Source: Paenibacillus pectinilyticus
GTDB taxonomy: Bacteria > Bacillota > Bacilli > Paenibacillales > NBRC-103111
Length of the DNA: 64,000 nt
Reading direction: 5' to 3'
NCBI RefSeq assembly: GCF_001700435.1
Contig: NZ_LYPC01000027.1
Span: 1,291,522-1,355,521, forward strand
In this document: positions 24,078-32,433 of the stretch, piece by piece
Position numbering within the stretch: the stretch's first letter is position 1
Layout: every line of letters begins with the position of its first letter
Position numbers and translations under genes: made by a program
Notes under the pieces: model-generated
Told to the model about the DNA's origin: nothing
The model's input: the letters and a program-made list of their open reading frames with translations, nothing else
Database searches by the model: none

Positions 24078-24776
24078 ATGGCTGTGGGAACGATTCCAAC
24101 GGTAAAAATTTGTGGACTTCAAAGCGTTGAAGTGTTAAAATCAATCGTACATTTGCCGATAGCTCATATCGGCTTTGTTTTTGCACCAAGCAAGCGGCAA
24201 GTTACGCCTGATAAGGTAGCAGAGCTGATTGCTTATTTAAAATCAGAAGAGGTACGTGGACAGACAGTTCCGTTGACAGTAGGCGTCTTTGTGAATCCAA
24301 CGGAAGAGCAGCTTACCGATATTTTAGCGGCAGCCCCTTTGGACGTAGTTCAACTGCATAGTCAGGAAACACCGGCATTTTGCATGTGGGTCCGTGAACA
24401 TTTTGGCCTAAAGGTATTTAAATCAGTATCCATTTCGAAGACAGAAGATCGAATCCCGTCGTTAGAAGAAGTGGCTGCTCAACTCGATCCGTATAAGGGA
24501 ACTGTTGATGCCATCTTGTTAGATACGTTTGATCCCGTTTATGGTGGCGGTTCAGGTACTACGTTTGCTTGGGACTGTATTCCTGTTTATCAAGAATGGG
24601 CCCGTTCGGCCGGTGTACAATTGCTTGTAGCTGGCGGACTTCGACACGATAATGTAGATCAATTAGTGAAAGCCTATGCTCCAGATGGCGTTGATGTATC
24701 AAGCAGTGTGGAGACAGATGGTGTGAAAGATATTGCGAAAATAACCGCATTTGTGGAAAGGGTGACCGGTAAGTGA
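24078..24776 (+). CDS. trpF: Phosphoribosylanthranilate isomerase
   Basis: 232 residues, ATG 24078 with AAGAGGCG upstream. VKICGLQSVE holds the catalytic cysteine; VQLHSQE and LLDTFDPVYGGGSGTTFAW contain the later catalytic aspartate and phosphate loop. It isomerises PRA to CdRP. Slightly longer than usual (about 210), with a longer loop near residue 50-60. It overlaps trpB by 4 bp. Confidence 0.95.
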   Translation: MAVGTIPTVKICGLQSVEVLKSIVHLPIAHIGFVFAPSKRQVTPDKVAELIAYLKSEEVRGQTVPLTVGVFVNPTEEQLTDILAAAPLDVVQLHSQETPAFCMWVREHFGLKVFKSVSISKTEDRIPSLEEVAAQLDPYKGTVDAILLDTFDPVYGGGSGTTFAWDCIPVYQEWARSAGVQLLVAGGLRHDNVDQLVKAYAPDGVDVSSSVETDGVKDIAKITAFVERVTGK

Positions 24777-25966
24777 CACAAGTACCTGATCAGTATGGTA
24801 GATTTGGCAAGTTCGGTGGCCGCTATGTGCCTGAGACTTTGATGAATGCCCTTCATGAGCTTGAAGAAGCTTATGCGCGATATAAAGATGATCCTGAATT
24901 TATTGCTGAAGTTCGTTATTTGCAAAAGCAATATTCCGGAAGACCGACGCCGTTATATTTTGCAGAGCGTTTAACTGAATCACTTGGCGGCGCCAAGATT
25001 TATTTAAAACGTGAAGATTTAAATCATACAGGCGCACACAAAATCAATAACACCATTGGACAAGCGGTGCTCGCGAAACGCATGGGCAAAAAGAAAATTA
25101 TTGCTGAGACGGGTGCAGGTCAACATGGTGTTGCTTCTGCGACAGTGGCTGCTTTAATGGGCTTCGAATGTAAGGTGTTCATGGGTGAGGAAGATACGAA
25201 ACGTCAACAATTAAATGTGTTTCGTATGAAATTGCTGGGCTCTGAAGTGATTCCAGTGACGTCAGGCACACGTACTTTAAAAGATGCCTGTAACGAAACG
25301 CTTCGTTACTGGGTTAGCAATGTACAAGATACGTACTATATTCTAGGTTCGGTTACAGGACCTCATCCGTATCCAATGATGGTTCGAGATTTCCAACGCG
25401 TTATTGGTGACGAGTCTCGTGAGCAGATTTTAGAAACCGAAGGCAGATTGCCAGATGCGGTTGTCGCTTGTGTAGGCGGAGGCAGTAATGCGATGGGGAT
25501 TTTCTATCCATTCGTGCAAGATGAATCCGTGAAGTTAATCGGTGTAGAAGCGGCTGGACGCGGCGTCAACACGGATGAGCATGCAGCGACGATGACCAAA
25601 GGTACACCAGGTGTGTTCCAAGGCTCACTTAGCTACCTGCTGCAAGATGAGTATGGGCAAGTCTTGCCTGCACATTCGATTTCAGCAGGGCTTGATTATC
25701 CGGGAATTGGGCCTGAACATGCCTATCTCAAGGATTCTGAGCGTGCTTCCTACTATCCAATTACGGATCAAGAAGCTTTGGATGCTTTGCAATTGTTGAG
25801 CCGTACGGAAGGTATTATTCCTGCGCTAGAAAGCGCTCATGCGATTGCACATACGTTGAAATTAGCACCGACCATGTCGAAGGACCAAATTATCATCGTA
25901 AGCTTATCCGGTCGTGGCGATAAAGATGTGGAATCCATTATTAGCTATCTGGGCGAGGAGGTATAG
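24773..25966 (+). CDS. trpB: Tryptophan synthase beta subunit
   Basis: 397 residues, GTG start in a GTGA overlap with trpF. PLP lysine in HTGAHKINNTIGQAVLAKRM; PLP phosphate loop VACVGGGSNAMGIFYPF. It joins indole and serine to tryptophan with TrpA. Confidence 0.98.
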   Translation: MTQVPDQYGRFGKFGGRYVPETLMNALHELEEAYARYKDDPEFIAEVRYLQKQYSGRPTPLYFAERLTESLGGAKIYLKREDLNHTGAHKINNTIGQAVLAKRMGKKKIIAETGAGQHGVASATVAALMGFECKVFMGEEDTKRQQLNVFRMKLLGSEVIPVTSGTRTLKDACNETLRYWVSNVQDTYYILGSVTGPHPYPMMVRDFQRVIGDESREQILETEGRLPDAVVACVGGGSNAMGIFYPFVQDESVKLIGVEAAGRGVNTDEHAATMTKGTPGVFQGSLSYLLQDEYGQVLPAHSISAGLDYPGIGPEHAYLKDSERASYYPITDQEALDALQLLSRTEGIIPALESAHAIAHTLKLAPTMSKDQIIIVSLSGRGDKDVESIISYLGEEV

Positions 25967-25969
25967 ACG

Positions 25970-26785
25970 ATGAACCGAATTGATAGTCGTTTTGCAGAAC
26001 TCAAATCGCGCGGTGAAACTGCGATGATTCCTTTCTTAACGATTGGTGATCCTTCCATTGAAGCCTCTTTGGAGCTAATTCTGGAGATGGAGCGAGCTGG
26101 CGCAGATTTAATCGAGTTAGGCGTGCCCTATTCTGATCCGTTAGCGGATGGACCCGTAATTCAGCGCTCGTCGGAGCGGGCATTAAAGCGTAAAATCTCT
26201 ATTTTTGATGTAATCGATGTGGCAAAGCAAGCTAGAAATCGTGGCTCCGAGCTTCCGTTCATTTTATTTACTTATTATAATCCAGTTTTGCAAATCGGGC
26301 TGGAACGCATATTCAAAGTGATGCAGGAAAATGAAATCAGCGGTATTATTATCCCAGATCTGCCTCTTGAGGAAGACAGCGAAACCAGAGCGATTGCGGA
26401 GAAATATAACGTTCATTTGATTCCATTGGTGGCACCAACATCTAATGAGCGTGTACAACGCATCGCGGCAAGTGCACGCGGGTTCGTCTATTGTGTATCA
26501 TCCTTAGGCGTAACAGGCGAGCGGGCTGAATTTTTCGGAGGGATTGAGGACTTCCTTACGACCGTTCGAGAAGCAGCTTCTGTCCCGATTGTGGTAGGCT
26601 TCGGCATTTCGTCACGCGAGCAAGTAGAGCGCTTTGAGAAGCTCTGTGATGGCGTCGTGGTAGGAAGCGCAATTGTTCGTACGATTGAGAGCGCGTTACC
26701 TCATTTTGAAGCGGATGCGGCGCATCCTGAAGGTCTTTTGCAAATTCGTAATTTTGTAGGTCAATTAAAACGTTCGAATAACTAA
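25970..26785 (+). CDS. trpA: Tryptophan synthase alpha subunit
   Basis: 271 residues, ATG three bases after trpB with GAGGAGG upstream. Catalytic Glu and Asp lie in GADLIELGVPYSDPLADGP; the channel loop region is YCVSSLGVTGERAEF. It splits indole-3-glycerol phosphate to indole, which is channelled to TrpB. Confidence 0.97.
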   Translation: MNRIDSRFAELKSRGETAMIPFLTIGDPSIEASLELILEMERAGADLIELGVPYSDPLADGPVIQRSSERALKRKISIFDVIDVAKQARNRGSELPFILFTYYNPVLQIGLERIFKVMQENEISGIIIPDLPLEEDSETRAIAEKYNVHLIPLVAPTSNERVQRIAASARGFVYCVSSLGVTGERAEFFGGIEDFLTTVREAASVPIVVGFGISSREQVERFEKLCDGVVVGSAIVRTIESALPHFEADAAHPEGLLQIRNFVGQLKRSNN

Positions 26786-26807
26786 TTGATGAGGTGACTA
26801 CTGTTAC

Positions 26808-27908
26808 ATGAAACCGAAACAAACGATTATCCATTTACCTGTTTATCAACCTGGTAAACCAATTGAAGAAGTAAAACGTGAGCTTGGCTTGACTGAAGTT
26901 ATTAAGCTGGCTTCCAATGAGAACCCGTTTGGCTCTTCTCCGCATGTGAAAGCTGCTATCGAAGAAGAAATCGCAAACATTAGCTTATATCCCGATGGAG
27001 GTGCTGTACAGCTTACTGAAGCTGTGGCGGCTTCCCTTGGAGTAGAAACGAATCAACTTATCTTCGGCGCTGGTTCCGATGAGGTCATTTTGATGTTGGC
27101 ACGCGCATTCCTCGTACCAGGCGACGAGTCGGTTATGGCATCACATACTTTCCCGCAATACAAACATAACTGTGAAATCGAAGGTGCCATCTCCATTGAA
27201 GTGCCTTTGAAAGAAGGTACGCATGATTTGGATGCGATGGCTGCCGCGATAACGGACCGTACGAAAATCGTATGGATTTGCAATCCAAACAATCCAACGG
27301 GCACGATGAATACCGACGCTGAGATTAAAGCTTTCTTAGCGAAAGTACCAGCACATGTCATTGTTGTTTTGGATGAAGCTTATTGTGAGTACAATACAAC
27401 AGGCGAGTTCCCAGATAGTATTGAACTCATTGGCCAGTATAAGAATGTTATATCCTTGCGTACTTTCTCCAAAATATATGGCTTAGCTTCACTTCGTATT
27501 GGGTATGGTATCGGACATCCAGAAGTGATTCGTTCCATTAACCAAGTTCGGGAGCCGTTTAACACAACGCGCTTCGCTCAAGCGGCTGCACTTGCTGCGA
27601 TTAAAGATCAAGATTTCATCGATAGCTGCCGTGAAGCGAACACAGCAGGTTTGAAATACTTAAAAGAACAGTTCGAAGTGCTTGGTTTGCAATCGTTCCC
27701 TGCACATGGCAACTTTGTCATGGTAGACGTTGCTCGTCCAGCTAGTGACGTATTCAATGGCCTGCTGCGCCGTGGTATTATTATTCGTGGCGGACATATG
27801 CTAGGGTTCCCAACATCGCTTCGCGTGACCATTGGTTCAAGCGAGCAAAATGCAAAATTCATTGCGGCATTAACAGAAGTCCTTGCTGACGTTCCTGTTC
27901 AAGCCTAA
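26808..27908 (+). CDS. hisC: Histidinol-phosphate aminotransferase
   Basis: 366 residues, ATG behind GAGGTGAC. A class II aminotransferase with SNENPFGSSP, WICNPNNPTGTMN, VVLDEAYCEY and PLP lysine in RTFSKIYGLASLRIGYGIG. In B. subtilis the gene in this place serves both histidine and aromatic amino acid transamination; the same dual role is likely here from its position between trpA and tyrA. Confidence 0.95.
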   Translation: MKPKQTIIHLPVYQPGKPIEEVKRELGLTEVIKLASNENPFGSSPHVKAAIEEEIANISLYPDGGAVQLTEAVAASLGVETNQLIFGAGSDEVILMLARAFLVPGDESVMASHTFPQYKHNCEIEGAISIEVPLKEGTHDLDAMAAAITDRTKIVWICNPNNPTGTMNTDAEIKAFLAKVPAHVIVVLDEAYCEYNTTGEFPDSIELIGQYKNVISLRTFSKIYGLASLRIGYGIGHPEVIRSINQVREPFNTTRFAQAAALAAIKDQDFIDSCREANTAGLKYLKEQFEVLGLQSFPAHGNFVMVDVARPASDVFNGLLRRGIIIRGGHMLGFPTSLRVTIGSSEQNAKFIAALTEVLADVPVQA

Positions 27909-27935
27909 TTCAGAGGATAAAGGTTGATTCATTTC

Positions 27936-29024
27936 ATGACGAAAATAGCAATATTCGGAGTCGGACTGATCGGTGGCTCACTAGCCTTATGCTTTAAAGG
28001 AAAACCCGACTTTACGGTAGTAGGTCATTCTCCAAATCCGAATTCCGTGCAGAAATTACTGAAACGGAATGTCGTTGATCATGCAACAACGGATATGGCT
28101 GAAGCCGTGGACGGAGCGGACTATATTTTTCTATGCGTACCCGTTGGTAATCTGGAAGAATATGTGCAGCAACTTATGAAGCTGCCTTTGAAACAAGGCT
28201 GTATTATCACGGACGTGGGAAGTACAAAAGCTTCGATCACTGAAAGTGCAGCAGCACACCTGAAGGAAGGCTATTACTTTATCGGTGGTCACCCAATGGC
28301 AGGCTCCGAGCGGCATGGGGTGGAAGCAGCTTCCTCGCATCTGTATGAAAATGCTTTTTATGTGCTGACTCCAGCAGCAGGGACACCTCAAGCTCAGGTA
28401 GACCGTCTCACAGCGTTGCTAAGTCTGACGAAGGCTCAAATCGTTCAAGTAGATGCGCGCGAGCATGATGATATAGTAGGAGCCATTAGCCATCTTCCAC
28501 ATATCATTGCGGTAGCTCTCGTTAACCAAGTCAGAGGATATAACGAGTGTAATCCGTTGTATCAGAATTTGGCTGCAGGCGGCTTCCGTGACATTACACG
28601 GATTGCTTCAAGTGAACCAACCATTTGGCGTGATATTCTGGTTAATAATCGCGAAGTCTTACTCAAACTGCTCAAAGATTGGAATGGCGAGATTGCTCGC
28701 TTCATCCAAATGCTTGAGTTGAGTGATGGCGAAGGCATTGTGGAACAGTTCCGTTTAGCTGGTGAGTTCCGTAGCAAATTGCCAGAACGCAGAAAAGGCG
28801 TACTCACATCGCTATTCGATATCTATGTGGATATTCCAGATCATCCAGGTATTATCGGTTCGATCACTTCGTTGTTAGGTAATGCTCGTATCAACCTGAG
28901 TAATATTCAAATCATTGAAAGCCGAGAAGATGTACCTGGCGTTCTACGGCTGTCCTTCCGTAATCAAGAAGAAGCGGATCGAGCGTCTGATTTACTAGGG
29001 CATGATTATAAGGTACATGTTTAA
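27936..29024 (+). CDS. tyrA: Prephenate dehydrogenase
   Basis: 362 residues from ATG 27936; a TTG at 27924 directly after AAAGG is less likely. NAD-binding IAIFGVGLIGGSLAL at the N-terminus, HPMAGSERHGVEAA in the active site, and a C-terminal ACT domain (about 290-362: VDIPDHPGIIGSITSLLG) for tyrosine feedback. Last gene of the supraoperon; aroE, next in B. subtilis, is absent and a terminator follows. Confidence 0.95.
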   Translation: MTKIAIFGVGLIGGSLALCFKGKPDFTVVGHSPNPNSVQKLLKRNVVDHATTDMAEAVDGADYIFLCVPVGNLEEYVQQLMKLPLKQGCIITDVGSTKASITESAAAHLKEGYYFIGGHPMAGSERHGVEAASSHLYENAFYVLTPAAGTPQAQVDRLTALLSLTKAQIVQVDAREHDDIVGAISHLPHIIAVALVNQVRGYNECNPLYQNLAAGGFRDITRIASSEPTIWRDILVNNREVLLKLLKDWNGEIARFIQMLELSDGEGIVEQFRLAGEFRSKLPERRKGVLTSLFDIYVDIPDHPGIIGSITSLLGNARINLSNIQIIESREDVPGVLRLSFRNQEEADRASDLLGHDYKVHV

Positions 29025-29045
29025 CTTAATTACGTTTCAAAGATG

Positions 29046-29107
29046 AATAGACGTTATCCGCAAAAGGGGTAGAACCAATGCGGAAGACGTCTATTTATTA
29101 TTTTTGT
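29046..29107 (+). terminator. Terminator at end of the aro/trp supraoperon
   Basis: Outer stem AATAGACGT / ACGTCTATT and inner stem CCGCA / TGCGG, followed by an AT-rich T-run. Confidence 0.75.
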
Positions 29108-29114
29108 TAACGGA

Positions 29115-29143
29115 TTCACAGGTATAAAGCCTCATGCTATAAT
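29115..29143 (+). promoter_or_regulatory. Sigma-A promoter of the deacetylase gene
   Basis: TTCACA (29115-29120), 17 bp, TATAAT (29138-29143). Confidence 0.65.
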
Positions 29144-29202
29144 GGGTCTTATTATTTATATCCTATCTAGATTGTTATGGGGCGGTTGAACTGAAGTATC
29201 GG

Positions 29203-30069
29203 ATGATTTTTGTAAGTATGTTAGTGATTTCGATTGTGATTCTTAATTTTTTTCCTATTTTTGCAAGTGCGAAAGATGTGTTCTATTCGAACGAAGTTGC
29301 TGTTCTCGTCTACCATCATATTGATGAGCAAGAGCAAAGCTCCGTAACAATCTCACCAGCATTATTTGAAAGACAACTGGTCTCCTTACAGCGTAAAGGC
29401 TTTGAATTTATTACTCTCGATCAATTCAAGGATTTCAAGCGTAAAGGAAAGCCTATTCCCAACAATGCCTTACTGGTCACATTCGATGATGGTTACGAAA
29501 GTTTCTACACTTATGCGTACCCCATTCTCCGAAAGCTGGGCATTCCTGCTGTTAATTTCGTAATTACGAAAGGGCTGGAGGATCCCAAAGGTACGAAGTT
29601 AGCCTCCTTATCGAGGGAAGAGATCAGTGAGATGCGTCGAAATGACAAAAACATTGAATTTCAAGCCCACTCCGATGAGCTTCATGCCATGAAGGATGGA
29701 AAGCCAATGCTTTCCAATAAACTTACCCTGAATGGGCAAGTGGAAAGCGACGCTGAGTTTAAGACTCGGATTCAAAGGGACACGAAGAATTGTATTGCGA
29801 AGCTTAAGGCGCTACAACCTGCGAAAGATGTAGATGCCTATGCGTATCCATTCGGTAGCTATGATGATACAACGATTAAATCTTTGCAGGAAGTCGGCAT
29901 TCAGTATGCTTTTACAACGAAAGCAGGAATTGTCTCTGCTTTGACAGATCCTATGCAAATTCCGCGGATTAATGCAGGAAGCCCTTATGTTCGGCCTCAT
30001 TCCATTAATAACTTAATTAAACAATCGATGCGGGAACATCTTCAAAAAAAGAACAATAATAATGCTTAG
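29203..30069 (+). CDS. Exported polysaccharide deacetylase
   Basis: 288 residues from ATG 29203. An N-terminal hydrophobic helix ending ASAKD is a signal peptide or anchor. The NodB-type domain shows VLVYHHIDEQ, LLVTFDDGYESF (catalytic and metal aspartates), EFQAHSDELHAM (a metal histidine) and DAYAYPFGSYDD. It would remove acetyl groups from cell-wall or matrix polysaccharide outside the membrane. An in-frame CTG at 29191, six bases after GGGCGG, would add KYR and a better positive start to the signal. Monocistronic; substrate unknown. Confidence 0.85.
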   Translation: MIFVSMLVISIVILNFFPIFASAKDVFYSNEVAVLVYHHIDEQEQSSVTISPALFERQLVSLQRKGFEFITLDQFKDFKRKGKPIPNNALLVTFDDGYESFYTYAYPILRKLGIPAVNFVITKGLEDPKGTKLASLSREEISEMRRNDKNIEFQAHSDELHAMKDGKPMLSNKLTLNGQVESDAEFKTRIQRDTKNCIAKLKALQPAKDVDAYAYPFGSYDDTTIKSLQEVGIQYAFTTKAGIVSALTDPMQIPRINAGSPYVRPHSINNLIKQSMREHLQKKNNNNA

Positions 30070-30090
30070 TAAACGTTTTCAAGAAAAGTG

Positions 30091-30119
30091 TTGACAGAAT
30101 GAAACCGTATACATATAAT
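30091..30119 (+). promoter_or_regulatory. Consensus sigma-A promoter for candidate small RNA
   Basis: TTGACA (30091-30096), exactly 17 bp, TATAAT (30114-30119): a perfect match to consensus, unusual in this window. Confidence 0.85.
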
Positions 30120-30125
30120 AAAAGT

Positions 30126-30199
30126 ACAGTATGGTTTCTCTCCACTCCTATCCGATAATCGCACCATAAGTGCAACCGCCGATTCGGCGGTTTTTTTTT
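30126..30199 (+). ncRNA. Candidate small RNA of about 74 nt
   Basis: A perfect consensus promoter is followed within about 75 nt by a strong terminator (AACCGCC-GATTC-GGCGGTT plus T9 at 30174-30199), with no convincing reading frame between them. The middle is pyrimidine-rich (TTTCTCTCCACTCCTATCC, 30135-30153) and flanked by ATGGT / ACCAT, which can pair and expose the CU-rich loop. Such loops in Gram-positive small RNAs can pair with ribosome binding sites. It could instead be an attenuated leader of the sigma-factor gene 256 bp downstream. Confidence 0.6.
30174..30199 (+). terminator. Terminator of candidate small RNA
   Basis: Stem AACCGCC / GGCGGTT around GATTC, then T9. Confidence 0.92.
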
Positions 30200-30455
30200 G
30201 TCTTTACGCCTTTTTTTTGCGAAAAAGAAGGACGTTCTAGCGCATTAGCACTAGAAATATGAACTTTATCCAACAATTTGTCGAAACTAGCAGGAATCTC
30301 GGGTTCTATCAAGAATAAGTAATAGGCCAAAATTTTGTTCGTTTTGGTTTTCACAGATTTTTTACAAATTTATCGCAACTTTTCACTCCAACCTAAGTAA
30401 AACATGTAGGAACAGTTGGAGTGGTACCCGGAATCGCGAGGAGGGTCGCCACGTA
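30200..30455. promoter_or_regulatory. Upstream region of the ECF sigma gene with 9-bp inverted repeat
   Basis: No convincing gene is seen. CACTCCAAC (30384-30392) and GTTGGAGTG (30415-30423) form a perfect inverted repeat with a 22-nt centre containing AAAACATGTAGGAACA. It is either an RNA hairpin or a protein site. An ECF-type autoregulatory promoter may overlap it, but no exact -35/-10 pair can be fixed. Confidence 0.4.
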
Positions 30456-31037
30456 ATGACCGATTCCCAATTGATCAGAGAAATCAAGGATGGAAATGTT
30501 CAGCTTTATAACGAGCTCATGCGTCGTTACGAGCGTAAAATCCTTGCATTTATTTATCACATGCTAAAGAGTACACAGATGGAAGCGATCGCTGAAGATT
30601 TGTGTAACGAAACTTTTTATAAAGCGTACCGGAGCTTGCATTCTTTCCGTGAGATCGAGGCATCATTTTCAACTTGGTTATATACCATTGCCCGTAATAC
30701 CGTATTGAGTGAGCTGCGCAAAAATAAAAGTGTCCAAGTATCCCTGGAGCAAAGCGGGCTAACGCCGCATGCTGCCTTTGATGCGATGCCAGAGCAGGCG
30801 ATGTTGAGGAACGAGAAGGTATCCATGGTCCGCGAAGCGATTAATAGCTTGCCTGAGAAGCAAAGGTCAGCCTTAATTTTACGTGAATATGATCAGATGG
30901 ATTATCAAGAAATTGCCAACATCTTAGGTCAGACTGTCTCTTCCGTGAAATCTCTCTTATTTAGAGCAAGGGCATCCGTCAAATTGCACTTGGATCCTTA
31001 TTTCAGTGAACCGATATTTGAAGAATCGAAGGGATGA
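30456..31037 (+). CDS. ECF-type RNA polymerase sigma factor
   Basis: 193 residues, ATG after GAGGAGGG. Sigma-70 region 2 (about 10-80: ELMRRYERKILAFIYHML, EDLCNETFYKAYRSLHSF) and region 4 (about 125-178: INSLPEKQRSALILREYDQM, YQEIANILGQTVSSVKSLLF). It directs RNA polymerase to a stress regulon, as SigW-type factors do. The next gene, six bases on, encodes its likely anti-sigma factor. Confidence 0.88.
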   Translation: MTDSQLIREIKDGNVQLYNELMRRYERKILAFIYHMLKSTQMEAIAEDLCNETFYKAYRSLHSFREIEASFSTWLYTIARNTVLSELRKNKSVQVSLEQSGLTPHAAFDAMPEQAMLRNEKVSMVREAINSLPEKQRSALILREYDQMDYQEIANILGQTVSSVKSLLFRARASVKLHLDPYFSEPIFEESKG

Positions 31038-31043
31038 CAACCG

Positions 31044-31673
31044 ATGAAGTGTAGTGAGATCCAGGAGTTATTTGGCGTCTATTGGGATTTACCGATTGAT
31101 GACCTGCGTCGTGTCGCTGTAGATGAGCATTTAACAACGTGCGACTCCTGTGCAGAGGAATTTCAAATATGGGAAGAAAGCATGATATTAATACGGTCTG
31201 CAGCAACAGACGAAGAATTTTCAGACTTTGAGCCTGTGGTTTCTTCTAAGGTAATGAGTCGTATTTATGAAGATGAATCATGGCGCATTCCAGTATCGGA
31301 ACGCATGTATCACATTTCGTATAAATTAAGACGTAATCTTACAGCAGTAATCGCATTTTGTTTAGCTCTTTTTGTGTTTAGCTTTTTATTTGCGATTGTT
31401 TATGACGGATCACCGCAGTCCACGATGGCTACCGCGGATAATTCACTTTTTGATTTAGAAGCGCCGCAGGCGCTGAAGTCAACTGGCACAGAATCCATGA
31501 ATGGGCATAAGCTAGGTGATGCAGTAGCCAGTCTGAATCCAAGCTTCATGGAGCCTCTACGGTTTCATGTGGGACCGATTCATTCCTATCCGCATTACTT
31601 ATTAGTTGTATCTTTTCTAGGCTTTGTAGCTACCATTATTATTATGAACTGGTTATCACGAACGAAAACATAA
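31044..31673 (+). CDS. Anti-sigma factor with zinc-finger domain
   Basis: 209 residues. The N-terminal zinc anti-sigma motif H-x3-C-x2-C is visible in DEHLTTCDSCAEEF (about 29-42). A membrane helix lies near 97-117 (LTAVIAFCLALFVFSFLFAIV) and another near the C-terminus (LLVVSFLGFVATIIIMNWL), so it has an external loop of about 65 residues. It likely holds the ECF sigma factor at the membrane until a signal leads to release. Confidence 0.85.
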   Translation: MKCSEIQELFGVYWDLPIDDLRRVAVDEHLTTCDSCAEEFQIWEESMILIRSAATDEEFSDFEPVVSSKVMSRIYEDESWRIPVSERMYHISYKLRRNLTAVIAFCLALFVFSFLFAIVYDGSPQSTMATADNSLFDLEAPQALKSTGTESMNGHKLGDAVASLNPSFMEPLRFHVGPIHSYPHYLLVVSFLGFVATIIIMNWLSRTKT

Positions 31674-31695
31674 TGCTCCTGCAGGAGCATTTTCG
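31672..31695 (+). terminator. Weak terminator-like palindrome after anti-sigma gene
   Basis: The perfect palindrome AATGCTCCTGCAGGAGCATT overlaps the stop codon. The T-run is short. Confidence 0.5.
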
Positions 31696-31719
31696 CATTT
31701 CATCGGTGGAGGTAAGAGA

Positions 31720-32295
31720 ATGACAACCATTGGGTTTATTCGTCACGGGAGCACTGAGTGGAATCGATTAGGAAGACTCCAAGGCCAATTGGATACGGAT
31801 TTAACGGACGAAGGCAGAGAGCAAGCAAGATTGCTAGGTTTGCGTTTAGCAGACGAAAATTGGGATGGCATCATCTGCAGTGATCTGAAGAGAGCAAGTG
31901 AAACCGCACAAATCATCTCGGCATTATCCGGTATTCCACTTCTGGCGTCTGATAAACGCTTGAGAGAGCGCAAATACGGGTTGGCTGAAGGGACTACGGT
32001 TACTGAGCGCGAAGAGCGCTGGGGAGTCGACTGGAAGCTTCTGGACCTTGATCAAGAGACCGACAGCGAGCTGTGGGCCCGGTGGATGGATCTTGAAACT
32101 GAGATTTTGGAGCGTTATCCGAATCAGAAGGTCCTATTAATCTCCCATGGCGGATTTATTGTTCAGGTACTTCGCGTACTTCAGTTGAATCAAGAGGAGT
32201 TTTTGCAAAATACATCGTTAACCCTTTTGTTACGTGAAGGTGATCAGTGGAAACTTGAGTTGTACAATTGTCTATTGCATTTACAACCTTCGTAA
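31720..32295 (+). CDS. Histidine phosphatase (phosphoglycerate mutase-like)
   Basis: 191 residues, ATG behind GGAGGTAAG. GFIRHGSTEWNRLGRLQG has the RHG catalytic motif, LRERKYGLAEG follows, and LLISHGGFIVQVLR holds the second histidine. The family includes broad phosphatases and alpha-ribazole phosphatases; the substrate is not clear. It is monocistronic, with a terminator just after it. Confidence 0.85.
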   Translation: MTTIGFIRHGSTEWNRLGRLQGQLDTDLTDEGREQARLLGLRLADENWDGIICSDLKRASETAQIISALSGIPLLASDKRLRERKYGLAEGTTVTEREERWGVDWKLLDLDQETDSELWARWMDLETEILERYPNQKVLLISHGGFIVQVLRVLQLNQEEFLQNTSLTLLLREGDQWKLELYNCLLHLQPS

Positions 32296-32315
32296 GAATC
32301 GAATAGGGAGTTCGA

Positions 32316-32345
32316 AACATGACGCGAGATGTGTCATGTTTTTTT
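32316..32345 (+). terminator. Intrinsic terminator after histidine phosphatase
   Basis: Stem AACATGAC / GTCATGTT with a 9-nt loop and a T7 run. Confidence 0.85.
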
Positions 32346-32433
32346 GTTCTTCATGGAATATTTTCGGGAAAAAATCCCATAATGGTTACTAGAAACCACG
32401 GAGCCTAAAGCTCCGCCAGATGGGAGATGTAGG

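Noticed and set aside
30148..30354. A 68-residue minus-strand frame over the small-RNA terminator
   Set aside because: It reads through a strong terminator hairpin, is lysine-rich low complexity, and lacks a ribosome site.
30412..30450. T-box-like sequence GGAGTGGTACCCGG before the ECF sigma gene
   Set aside because: It only loosely resembles the T-box core, has no specifier stem or terminator pair after it, and an ECF sigma gene is not a usual T-box target.
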